From: Trichoplax adhaerens
Taxonomy: Eukaryota; Placozoa; Uniplacotomia; Trichoplacea; Trichoplacidae
DNA: 64,000 bases
NCBI RefSeq assembly: GCF_000150275.1
Contig: NW_002060943.1
Coordinates: 9,828,209-9,892,208 of the forward strand
Direction of reading: 5' to 3'
In this document: piece by piece, positions 34,101 to 46,198 of the stretch
Numbering within the stretch: the first letter of the stretch is position 1
Layout of the letters: every line of letters begins with the position of its first letter
The notes under the pieces: model-generated
Seen by the model: the letters and a program-made list of their open reading frames with translations, nothing else
Told to the model about the DNA's origin: nothing
Database searches by the model: none
Position numbers and translations under genes: made by a program

Positions 34101-37100
34101 TTCTGATGATACTGCTGACACTGAAAATCTGAAACTAAATAATGATAATTTTATAACTAGCAAGTTTCCTTTGGATTTTGAGGTTAGAAAGTTGGCTATT
34201 ATATATGCCTTAATGAATAATTAATTATTGACTATTCATATATAATATAATTTGAGTATTGCATTCGTTGTCGAACTACATATTATTACTAAATGTTACC
34301 GGCTTATATTTGCAATCCAATTATGAGCATATCTATAGTAATGTCAAATATCACCTTATCAAGTATAACTGAAATAGGCTTAAGAGTAAAAATGAATTTT
34401 GTCAAATCAGCATGAATGAAGATATAATAATATAACCGTATTAGTTCTGTAGCCAAATGTTAAGTAGACTACATAATTAATAGTTTACGATCTGATAGCC
34501 AAAAAAAGACGACTCTGAAGACTCAGAAATTCGCGGTAAAGAATCTAGAAAGTTGATTTCCAGTCATAACGCTGAACAACAAAGCATGGTAAACTGTGAC
34601 TTACAATATCCATTCCTAAGTAGTCTACACATTTTCCTATTTAAATAGCAATTTACTACTTTATAGTCAATTTATAGCGAAATTTCTATTACATTTCATG
34701 ACTTATTTTACATTTACTAATATTCACATGTGATCAATATCGCAGTTCAAAGAATATGAATACAGAATTATTAGCCTTGAACGAAATTTACTATTTAGTA
34801 ACGAATGCTATACGGAAAGGTTTTATAATAGAATATTCTTATTGATCTACATTTGATGCGTTCAATCCTACAGTGTATTTGCAAACGTATTATGTACTTA
34901 CAAGTTATTTATGTTTTGAAAATCGGTAAAGTGTTCAAAGTTTTATAGATATCGAAAATTCATTGCGAGCATTAAGGGAACACTTCAAAAACTTGATACC
35001 TGAAAAAGTTTTCAATGACATGGTAACAGTAGATTTTAGTTACAATTGTGGGATTACAGTATAGCTATAGTAGTGGCCGATTAATTATTTAATAACGGGA
35101 ACTATGATTTCGTTTGTTACGTGCAAATAGTTCCTACACTTATGGTTTTCTTTCCTCTAAAACGGTAAACAGGATCCAAATATTGCCCACAACGTGTTGC
35201 AGAATTCGGAAGTTGCAACAGAACAAACGAAAGTAGAGGTTTGTGACGTTATAACGCGAAGTCTGTTACCGAGTGCCAAGGCTCAAATTTTAAATGAATC
35301 GATACCGGTATACCCATTATATATCATTATTAATGCCGTAAAATTTTTAATTTCAATTCGAACTCTTACTAGCGAATTCCCTTGGAATTTGCAGCTGAGA
35401 AAGCAATCCACACAAGTGAAGATGCAACAGAAAAGGACAAGCTGCAAATTTTGTAAGACCAATGTTCTTCAGTACTTAACTAGCAATTTTTTTCCGTATA
35501 CTGTAATAATCTGACGTTGTATCGGCAGGAAATCACACATCACGAATTCCAAAAACTTGGTATCTAGCCTAAAAGAAAATATTTCATATTTAGAATCTGA
35601 ACGGAGCGAAGCTTTCGTTAGTAATCCATCTCTAAACAATATCTCCTACTCTTATAAATTTTAATATTTCAGCGCTATAATATAAGCTATATGTACAGTA
35701 CAATAAACAAAACTATAGAGGCTATTATTTTTATTCAAGGCTAATCGAAAGACTGCGACATTAATCGATGACTTGAATAACGAAAAGGTACTGGATTGCC
35801 TATTGATGATCACCATATGTCCAATAGTCTTATCAACTGGCAACTAAATATATTTACTCCAATATCATATAGGCTACTCTTTGTTCGCAAGTTGATCACT
35901 TAAGAAGCGAAATGGAAGGTTACACTGTGAAAATTACAAAAATGATGAATACCGTGAAGGAACAGTTAGAAAATGTAGATCTAATTTAATCCAAAAAAAT
36001 TATTGTATCTTGATTAGTAGCATGTAAAGTTTAGAATATTTATTGTACGTTTAGCGTGAAGATGAAATTACTGCCCAGAAAGTAGCAAACGATGAGTTGC
36101 AGCAGAGGTTGAGTGATCTAAATATCGCGTATGAAGATAAAAATGAGTACTGTAGGAAATTGGAGTCTGACTTAAATACTAAGGTATCAGATTTTTAGGA
36201 ATAAATTTGTATCATCATTAAAATCCTTTCGGAAATAGTCTATTGCCAGTTATTTAACGATGATAACATAGACACATTACTCAGTTGTGTTTCCTTTTCG
36301 ATATTATACTGTGCACTGTGCCAGAATTCCGCTTTAGTAATGCTGCAACAGGAGACACAGATCAAAATAAGACAATACCAAGACCAAATTGATGAAAATT
36401 CAACGGAATTACGAACTTTACAAGATCAGAAACTTAATGTAATGGCAATAAGTAGCATCTTCATAATGAAAAGTTTTGAGGGTCCATGATTAATCGGAAC
36501 CAATAGTATTAATGCTACGTAGGTTATTTACTGTAGATCGCGTGTTGCAGAAAATGTTTTACGGACGTGCATTAATTTTGCTCCTAATTGATACTTATTG
36601 CTTATCTTATACTAGCTTAAAATGGAAATGGAAGAGTTGCTTCATTCGTTAGCTAAGTCTAGCGATGAGCAAGAACAAATAAAAAAGGAGCTTGTTAGTT
36701 TTAAGAACGAAATTACACGAAAGGTATGTTAAATCGTAATAGATTACATGTGACTTAGACGTGGACTTCAACAACTGTTGAATATAAAGTTAACGATGTG
36801 GTGGGTTTTTTGGATGATTTTCAATGTAATATACTTCCAGGATCTTATAATAAAGAGTTTAGATACGAAAGCGAACCTAGAGGAAGATTATAAATGCTCT
36901 GCTGAAGAATTAAAGAACCAGTTACAATCTACTGTTTTAGATCTAGAGATGCAGCTAAAAATTTCGGATAGCAAGGAAAGGGAGGTTTGTATTTTTATAT
37001 TATCTCGCCGTAAGATATCATGAACCTCGACTCAATACTTAGCAGTACACTCTTTTCGGAATTAAAATTCCATGCTAATATTAGATCATTCTGCTAGTTA

Positions 37101-37226
37101 TCAGAGCTGCTCCTTAATTCTCAAACGAAACAAAACGAATTATCTAAAAACCTCTTAGTAGCTGAAACTAAACTAAAGGATTTGACTGATAAATGCAACC
37201 GTTTAGCGGTCGAAAATGAGTTGAAG
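31162..37226 (+). other. EEA1: EEA1 exons 1-21
   Basis: Exon coordinates: 31162-31200, 31333-31377, 31699-31806 (C2H2 finger), 32144-32335, 32694-32849, 33092-33247, 33454-33857, 33951-34182, 34499-34588, 34746-34797, 34949-35022, 35173-35307, 35373-35452, 35529-35616, 35740-35787, 35873-35974, 36055-36183, 36325-36438, 36616-36723, 36841-36984, 37098-37226. The end of exon 12 could be 35238 instead of 35307; both are in phase. Exon 7, the largest, carries a non-coiled insert with TYGNALDDFGSKYSSY that I do not recognise from vertebrate EEA1. Exon 8 is acidic and probably disordered. Confidence 0.8.
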
Positions 37227-40200
37227 GTACTTTACATCTTATGTCTGATGTTTGTGTATGTTGTAGTCGGAGTCCATTACGTAAGCTGCATAGTGTGAAA
37301 ATTATGATATGGCTCATTTTATTCGTATATATTAAGATAATCTAGCTGTAAATTTTCTTTTAATTTATGGCTTTGTGCAGATTAGGTTCCTTTCGTTTGA
37401 CGACAATGTAAAAAATAGTAAAAGATAATCAGCTAAAGTTTCATTTTAGCTAAAATTCTTATTATTTTCTTCTTGTCTAAGTGATACGGTTACGTTATTC
37501 AATTTCTATGTTGCCATCGCTAAAGTGTGTTGACACAATTGGAACGCACATTTGTGTTCTATTATCGATTATATAATTTCATTATTTAATTCTCTTAGAC
37601 GAAAGCATTTGAATCGTTAGCACCATTATAATGCACTGCACTGTGTATTATTATTTTGACAGCTATACATGACTTATGGCCGACCTTTCAACAGGCGTAG
37701 CTGTATGATGTATATATACGTTTTTACGTACATTCTACAGTTTATGCAGCAGTCAATACTATGGTTAGGGTTTCTTTCAGAATAGCCAATTCTGCACCAG
37801 TAATTTCGCTCTTAATTTTATTTTCAGATTCTTTATCGTTGATTATATGAGAAATATATATAGTTACTGTCATCAATGAGCCATATGTTAATAGTTCTTC
37901 AGTTTTAACGTATCGTAGACCGTAAGACGACCTTAATATCGAATCTCTTCGTTTTAATGTTAAGAAAAAATGCGGCTCGTATATTCTTTTAGGTACGATA
38001 TTCAAATTGCAGAAACAGTACTTTATTGCATATGCATATCAGTACTAAACATTACAGTAAATATTGAATGATACAAGCATTACGCAAATGCGGTATACAA
38101 CATAGGTATAGTAAACTGATAAATTTATAATACCATACAATTGTTGCACAGTATTAGTCGATCTCTCGATCGTTATACTTCGCGTGCTATACTGTACCAA
38201 GTGTGCTTATACCTTTTACTTTATCTGTTATCACTGACTCACTGCACTTAAAACCACTATGCCAATTTAAATACTATTTTTACTCTCCAGTCGTTATTGT
38301 TGCATTCATGTTGTAAATAATAACCACAGTTTATGTCGTAATAATAGATTATTTCTTATGTTCCTTACTTGTTATCGATAAAATTTCTTAAATCATAGAC
38401 TAATTCGTTACAAACGGCGCAATCGCAAATATCGAATCTAGAAGTCAACGAAAAATCATATCAAAACACGATCCTTGGGAAAGATAAGGATTTGCAATTA
38501 CAACATGATGAAATGCTGAAGGTAGCAAAAAGTTGAAATTTTTGACCTGATTTAGTTAACAATTTTGAGAATAATCATTATTTCAGTAGAATTAGCTTTG
38601 CTATCATGTCACGAATTAGAAATTATTAAACTGTTGTCATGACTAGAATGGTGCATGTGAGTCCTTACTGCATAGTAGTTTAAGTTGACTTAAAGCGATA
38701 TCATTGACATCCGTCGCTATTTTAATTAAAACTATTTATTGTAGCTCAAATAGATAAAAAATTTCTTACATATTACATGATAGTAATTTATTGTAGTTGA
38801 AGTTGGAAATTTACGATACCAGCGTTAATTTTAATGGAGTAGATAAAAATGGAATATGATGAAAAAATATCAATGGAGGTCGAAAAACGAAGAAATGAAT
38901 TGTTATTACTTGAGCAGCGCCTGAGCTCTACCCATTTCGAGCTTGAACAAAAGGTACCTTAAATAGTTTTCTTTATTATCTGTTAGCCCATTGATACAAT
39001 TTTGTATTCTAATTAATTTCCTTCTATAAAGTGTACAGAACTTAACGACATGACTGCTGCACTTGCCGCTGTGACTCTAGAAAAAGATTCTTTAACTAAT
39101 AGAATGGAGACTATCCAAGAGGTAAGAAACTCGTGAGTTCTTTCACTTTACTATGTTTGCTAAAAGTAGTAGTAAATGACAGCACTATACTTATAACAAT
39201 AATAAGAGTACAGTATTTGCTCCACGCTTAAGGATGTCTATATGATTTTGATCATTTTATATTTGCCAAAAGAATTATAGTAGCTTAAAATCTGAGCTAG
39301 CATTAATTACTAATGAATATGCAAAAAAAGAGGTGAGACTGCTTCCATTACTTATTAACGTAATTCCAATGTTATCTCGAAGTATATCATTATACTGTAT
39401 ATACGGTAAACATTGGTAACCATATTAATTTAGGAAAAACTGCTTAAGAAAGTGCAATATAATGACGAGCAACACGCATGCGTAGAACGTGAATTAAGTT
39501 CCAAGTTACAGGACGTGATTCAGAAATGCGAAAAATTAGAGGTAAAGTATGTCTTAATTTAAGAGGATTATTCTATTACATATAATATCCACGATTATAT
39601 CATTACATGCGAATACTTAGTCGAATTCTTGATTCTCTTATATGAAATTATACATTACAGAATTCCTACAATGAGGAGCTTCAGAATCGTCAGAGATTTT
39701 TATCCAAGGTCTGTGCACTTTTTTACAGTGTGCATTATAATTAATTAATTAATAAACATTTAAGTGAGAATTCAGCTTAGTTACATTTTTATTACTTACA
39801 TTTGGAATAAATATTGCAACTTTACTCCACTGTGAAATGGCCCTTTAAATATATTAACTGACCAACGTCGTATAAGCATTTAATAAAATGCCTTGTGGAT
39901 GCCACGAGTTATTACATCTCAACAATATACAATTATTTTCAGATTTCTTCATTAGAGCATGATCTAGTCATCTGTAAGCAATCTCTGCAAGACTTAAAAG
40001 AGGTTTGTATGCTTAATGTATATATTAGATTTAAATAGATGAGAATAGCAGACGTAAGATACAATGATTAATATAAATGCTGCTTTTTATGATCTGATCA
40101 CATCTACTAGTTGTCACAACTGAAGCAAGATGAAATTGATACTTTAAAACTGCGTATGCAGGATGTGGTGTGTAAAGTATCGAAAGTAATTTAAAATTTT

Positions 40201-43200
40201 AGTAAAATACATAATTCAAAACGGCATTTCGATTTACCGTACGCGTATAGATATCTTCGGAGAGGAAATCGAATAATCTAATGGAAGAACGCAATACTGA
40301 AATAGAATCTCTACGTGCCATGTTTAAAAATTCCGAAAACTCCTTGACAGTGCTGCAAGTATGATTCATCAGATGCTTCTTTACTGAAAGGATTCTATTT
40401 ACGATCTTAAAATATACTATACAGTTTACACTTAGATTTCAATGTTATATTATGGTATGATTGCTAAAGTCGCAACGTTTTGAATTAGGAGAAATATGAA
40501 TGTGCACTTCAGCGTGAAGAGCTATTGCAACGAAACGTGAGGATCCTAGATTACTTTTTGTCTTCAATTCCGATAGTATTAATCATTTTCGACTGTGCAC
40601 TACAACTACTGTCGCTGTAAATTTTCTTTTAGATTACAGAATGTTCAGACGAAATTGGGAATCTGGAAAGTCGCCTAAATTCTGATGCAACAGTAAGACC
40701 GTTTTCTTATTTGCATTGTTACGATAATTTCATCTCATATAATTATGAACATATTTGTTACTCAAATTAAATCGATAGCCCAAACAGCTCTAGTTATTTT
40801 ACTTTATTACCACCTTCCAGAAACATCAACAAGAGATTCGTTCTTTAGAAAAGAGCCTCATTGCAGTCCAGCAAAAAATGGCCAATGAAGTAAATTTATA
40901 TATATGTGTATACATAGCATTTTATAGTTCACTTTCATGTGCATAAATATTGATCAAAGCAATATAACAATATATTTTACTTATTTAATGCATAGATCCT
41001 TCAAGCTAACGATAAAAATAAGGTTGTAAAATATTTGATTCATGAGAATATGTTATTATCTACTAAGGAATCAGCTCTGACTGAGACATGCATACTTGTG
41101 ATCTATTACATTTTTTAACATATTTCGTGGCTTTTATTGATCACTCTTCATAGGAGTTGATACAGCATATAAATTCAATGCAAAGCAATTATGATGATTT
41201 GGAAGCTGATCTTAAAAGTGCCGAAAATGATTGTATTGTTAGTTCAGATTAACGGTAGAATTTTTGTATTGTATTTGTAATGAATGCATAGTTTTTCAAA
41301 TTTCTTTTTAAAATTAAATTTTAGACTAAAGAAAACCAGTGTAAGGTCTTGCAAGAAAACTTTCGTATAATCAGTGACAAATATGAGGTACAACTTTTTA
41401 TTGCACGCCGATCCATATTATAAGGATTCTAGCATACAGTGTGACACTGCGAGACAATTTTACACAACCAATTAGACGAAGATATTGAATTAAGCCAGTA
41501 GTTAGTGAACTAAAAATAAGTATATTTTTTGAATACTAAAAAAATTCTAGTCATCACAAAAGGCGTTAACATGTGTTGAAGAAGAGTATCATTTATTGAA
41601 GGAAGATGCCAGTAAGAATCATTATCAAATAGATCTTACAATTAAGGAAATTGGAAAGGTAGATCAAATATCACGAGATACTTACTCGCATTTCTCAACT
41701 TAAAACAGCCATTTTCGTTGCAATGTATTCGTTTACTTTGCTATTCACTTTAATAATTAGTTAGAAGCGATCTCAGACCAGCAATCTAAAGACAGAAATC
41801 AAGCAATACAAGAACAGCAACTAATTTTGCAGACTATTCATACTCAGAATGTATTACATAGTCATTTCCATACACTTTAATTGGATATCTTTTTGAAGTT
41901 TTCATTTATCTGACATTATCTTTCTTCATAGATACGTTTGAAGAAATTAATCCAAGATGCAGACTTCGTAAATAACATGAAGCTATTAATGTAACTGAAA
42001 AATTACCATTTTCTGATTTATACCAGTGTGATCATATTCAAAGAACTAATCTTTGATGTCATTTACAAAGCGAAGAAAAAAAGAAAGAGCTAGCTACACT
42101 TTCACAAATCCAACATAAATTAAAGGTTTATAATAATTGGAACATTATAACAATAATAGCCACATTCTAATTTTTCAGATAGTTCTTAACTAGCTTTCTA
42201 CTACGCCTATTCTTAAAGGAACAGGAACTTGTGAATGACAGAAGAATGAATAATCTCTACATTGAAAGTAATGTTGATAATAAACTCGAAACTATTCGAC
42301 AGCGATTTGACGAGGTATATATATGTATATATCTTAATCTAGCTTACATATCATTATATCTCTTAGCATAATCTATACAATTTCTATGATTTATTCTATG
42401 ATAATTCAGGAACAGCATGCTCAAAAACAGTTTGAGTTGTTGATACTGGACACTAGAATACGTTATGAAGAGCTGATATTACTTTTCCAAGAAAAACTGG
42501 TGAGAATGTCATATGCTCCCGCGGATAGCAAATTAGTAATAATCGAAATTCATTTGTTACAATTTTAAACTGCTGTTTTTCTGATCGACAGGTCGAAAAT
42601 AAAAGTTATTCAGAAAAGAGAATTAAGTTGATAGAATCTGAGTATGAAACACAGATTGACTCCGCAAATCGAAAATTAGTTGATCTAGGTACAGTTTTAT
42701 CTAAGGATAACAAAGAAATAGAAGAAAAAGAGCGGCATATTAACGGATTGCGTGGTGAACTTGCAGGTACAATTTAAATATAATAGCGGACCTGATTGAT
42801 CTCTGTATTAATGCAGTTGTTCGAAAGATGGTGTGTGAAATACGATTACAACTTTCCACGTCTTCACATTCGTATTATTATAGTTCTGGAGGCAACTTTA
42901 CAAAATTCTCAGGACCAACAACGCATCCTTTCTGAAAGGTATATAGAATGAATCATAGCATTTGTTTACACTCCTGGTATTGATATTTTACGAGTAAACT
43001 ATTGAAACCTGGTACAGTACATTATAATGCAGTTATCGTGTTCTTTATGCTTTCACAGATGTATTGCGAATGATGATGAGATTCAGCTATTGCGAAAAAA
43101 GGCTGGAGAATTGAAGGAAAAATTAGATGAAGCTGAATCTGCTATGGTTGAATTAAGTCGAGTGAATCAATCTTTGCAGGTATAGGATAATCTCAGCATG

Positions 43201-43729
43201 ATCAGATCAGTATTTGCTTGTGTAAATTTTTTAAGATTAATAAAAGCTGAATGGAGTGGCTTCATAATGTCTATTACCATTAGGTTACTCATATCAGAAA
43301 TCAAAGCAGACGTTGGACTCCCGATAAGGATGCTCTTGAATGCAGTAACTGTAGTCGTCAATTTTCCGTCGTTATACGTAGGGTAAGAAGATAATCAGTT
43401 ATAATGCAATTTATTTTTTAATGTATTTCATTATGGCTAAGCTTAAATCTGCTTAACCCTAACGTGATATTTTTCAACATAAATCTGCCGCAGCATCATT
43501 GCCGAAAGTGTGGGTACGGTATATTTTGATATACTTGAACTTTAATAATAAGGATAGATTATACATGTTGACATCTCCGTATCGATCTTTATTTATGAAG
43601 TAATTCGGTCTATTAATTAATTGTAGAGAGGTTTTCTGTGCTGAATGTTCTGCAAAACAAGCTAGCACACCATTTTCGCGGAAGCCTGTTCGTGTGTGCG
43701 ATGCGTGCTATAAGGATTTAACGGGATAG
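31162..43729 (+). CDS. EEA1: Early endosome antigen 1 (EEA1)
   Basis: Endosomal tether: the N-terminal C2H2 finger binds RAB5, a long coiled coil spans the gap, and a C-terminal FYVE domain binds PI3P. My 48-exon model totals 1603 residues (human EEA1 is 1411) and closes in frame. Exon 3 encodes GFICPQCM with a C2H2 pattern ending HYQQEH. Nearly the whole middle is heptad-like coiled coil (for example LQEEVDRLNSEILEKNANIK). The C-terminus matches EEA1 closely: VLEATLQNSQDQQRILSERC, then the FYVE domain. Start codon 31162 gives MFHRFRKKREFEQ, resembling the basic EEA1 N-terminus. Most coiled-coil exons are multiples of three with phase-0 introns. An exon could be missing in the long intron 37227-38398. 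It shares a repeat-filled 421 bp gap with the NDUFB11-like gene. Confidence 0.95.
31593..31626. repeat. EEA1: Perfect 15-bp hairpin in EEA1 intron 2
   Basis: Arms AATTAATACCAAGAT and ATCTTGGTATTAATT are exact reverse complements around a TAAT loop. A short GTACW run lies just upstream at 31560-31580. Confidence 0.75.
37742..38309 (-). CDS. Possible nested antisense gene in EEA1 intron 21
   Basis: Not recognised. A minus-strand frame open for 87 codons ends at TAA 37742 but has no early ATG. A two-exon model closes: exon 1 38284-38309 (ATG, MNATITTG, donor GTAAAA) joined to exon 2 37742-37946 (acceptor ACGAAG), giving 76 residues. The translation is well mixed, with alternating charged and hydrophobic residues (YGLRYVKTEELLTYGSLM; ESENKIKSEITGAELAIL) rather than low-complexity. 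The surrounding intron is 1.2 kb, long for this gene. It may still be chance: AT-rich introns of this size can hold such a frame. Confidence 0.33.
38399..43179 (+). other. EEA1: EEA1 exons 22-45 (coiled coil)
   Basis: Exon coordinates: 38399-38521, 38843-38953, 39032-39121, 39273-39332, 39434-39541, 39661-39708, 39943-40002, 40111-40167, 40251-40358, 40489-40536, 40633-40692, 40821-40889, 40996-41022, 41154-41237, 41325-41387, 41551-41658, 41761-41850, 41932-41990, 42071-42125, 42219-42314, 42410-42499, 42592-42766, 42884-42938, 43059-43179. Sixteen consecutive exons from 38399 to 41658 are phase-0 multiples of three, several only 27-60 nt, each adding a few heptads. Confidence 0.8.
43284..43729 (+). 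other. EEA1: EEA1 FYVE domain, with 20-nt microexon
   Basis: Three exons: 43284-43382, 43494-43513, 43627-43729. FYVE signatures are intact: WTPD (WxxD), CSNC, the microexon-encoded HHCRKCG preceded by Arg-Arg (R+HHCRxCG, the PI3P pocket), VFCAEC, and PVRVCDAC (RVC). The 20-nt exon 43494-43513 alone carries the central PI3P-binding residues. Stop TAG at 43727-43729. Confidence 0.95.
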
Positions 43730-46198
43730 CAACAGCGGATATTTTACGTTTAGGCGAGTTTTTTACAGTACTGTGAAACTTTATCTACAATAATACATGC
43801 AGTGCCTTGTGGCGTAAGATAATCTGTCGATATTAATTCTGTAGCATCTGTAGGTATAGCAGTTATAGCGGCTTACGAAATATAGTAACTGTTAGTAAGT
43901 TCATACTCATGTAATAAATTGGACGATGTTATTTTATAGTTATTGTACTTTAAAAATGTTTTGCAATCTCATCTATCAAATTCTATCAATTTGATCTTTC
44001 TTGGCTTACAACAATTCCAGTTATAATTTTGTAGGATTATTGCTTACATATTACATTTCTATTACTTAAAAAAAAATTTATTTTTGTGTCACGTACACTA
44101 AATTTTAGACTAGTCGTATGTTTTTTAGATTAATTTATTTAAGCCAGACGTAAGCTGATCGTACTGATTAGAAAAAAACGTGAGTTACTAATTCTTTGTA
44201 TATTTTTTTAGCAGATTAAGATAATAAATTTTACTAGCTTCTATGTGGTGTAATAAAATATATTGTATCCTATAATAACATTATTATTCAATAACTTTTC
44301 CACTTTATATACTATTACAATAAATTTGTTAGATGTCCTTCAGTGTCTTCTCGTATCAAACTATTCCTGCTTCAACAGCAACCAGCTCTGTTAAGCTATT
44401 AAATATCGAAAAGTGTGATTTACTGTACCGAATTAGAATCGTTTATTATATTAATTCAGTCTCATTCCTGCAACCGGTTTAATATTCAATGTTACCTACT
44501 CAATATACCGTCTTATCGAGCTTCTATCACATTCGTTATAGCATCTACAGTCTGGTATTTAAGAGTGTAAGCATATACTGTATTTATACATGTACACAGG
44601 CTCTTATTGTAGAAGGAAAAGAGGATAATGTTCACTAGTGAAGTCCATTGGATATTCCGCCAGTCATAGCGTTTTCACAGTTTTGGGCGCAGTTCGATGA
44701 ATAATCAATGACCAGGGTGACATTATACTGATTCACCGAAATTATATCATCAGACAAATCGCATCATTATATTTATACCAAACAAGTCATAGTTGCAAAC
44801 GCAGTTTACTGTGGTGGTACTTGTATAAATTAATAAATTAATAGACTGCATAAAACCCCTCAGGGACTACTCCATGAAAACTCTCCCCACGCCCCCCCCC
44901 CAGTCTCTGATAAAACATACAGTACACTAAAGTTATACCTTATACAACCCATCTACCATCATTGTATCAGTATAGCGGATGATAAATACGTAAATGATTT
45001 TTGAACTAGAAACGTGTCAATATTTTAAAAGTTAGTTTTCAATCTTGCCAAAACTATCACTACTACGTTAGTCAACTTTTTGTATGATAGTAAATTGAAT
45101 ACTGAACGTCTACTTTATTTAAAATTTCATGAATCATGCTTGAATCACACTTAAAATGTAACGATATACTACACCTTCACGTACTTTAGAATAGTTTGCA
45201 TGATTTGTTTTTATAGAAAATAGTGACATAATTATTTTAGTTATTATCCTCTGTGAACTGTAATATAGTAGTCCAGCGACTATATAAGGGATGACGCACC
45301 TTTAATGACTTACGTGAAGAATATGTTAACAGGCGGGCATGGGAATACAGAAGAATGCTGTTTGCGACGGATTAGAGCTGATAGTAGCACAATAATATAA
45401 ATCATTAAATGTAGTACTATATATAATACGTTAATTTAATTGCAAACTCTACTACAACACATCACATTTCTAAGGTGGTATGATAAGCATTTTTATTTTC
45501 CGTTCATTCACCGTGATGGCTTCACGCCTCCACAATTAGTTACAAATGAGTCCACTCTCTTATTGTAGAAACTCAATCCATTCCACTAACATTAGTGGAA
45601 TCAAACTAATTTTTATTCCAGTCATGGTAACATACAAATTGAGTACGTGGATACTTAACTGCCATACAAATAACGTTAATGGTAACGATCCGCTAGTTAC
45701 ATAACGGGTTATACTGTATATAGAACTACAGTAGTAATTATGGAAACTCAATTGCAATTATTATTAGAAATCCTTAAAATTACGTAATCAGTGAATCTTT
45801 TATTACTATTCAATAAAATGTCATTATTCGTAGACTGTACGCTAAATCATCGCTAAATTAGAGTATAGTATAATATTTTACAGTATATAACTAGATATAC
45901 ATGTATATTGGAGTACTATTAATCAATCTATTAACAATTTAGATCTCAAGTATGACCTTGAATCACAACTAGCATTGCTTTTGCAGTAGTATATTTACTA
46001 AAGACTAGCATGTACACTATACAATCTTTACATCAATCGATCAGATATACGTGCATGATGTTCGTATGAGTGTAGAACGAATATTCCAACATAACATTGT
46101 AGTAATTAACACTCTCTATATAGTTATCTTAGAAAGTCAATAAGTTTTCTTAGAAACATAAATACTACTAACACATTTCCTTTCGGTTGAAATAAAGT
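43730..46198. other. Convergent intergenic region (EEA1 3' / DCP1 3')
   Basis: No gene or GTACW array seen in 2.5 kb; a single copy at 43764. AATAAA-like hexamers near 43911 and 44322 could end EEA1 transcripts. A homopolymer of 11 C lies at about 44891-44901. Confidence 0.6.

Noticed and set aside
22840-43729. RAB7 and EEA1 as an endosomal gene cluster
   Set aside because: Unrelated genes lie between them and EEA1 is a RAB5 effector, so proximity is probably chance.
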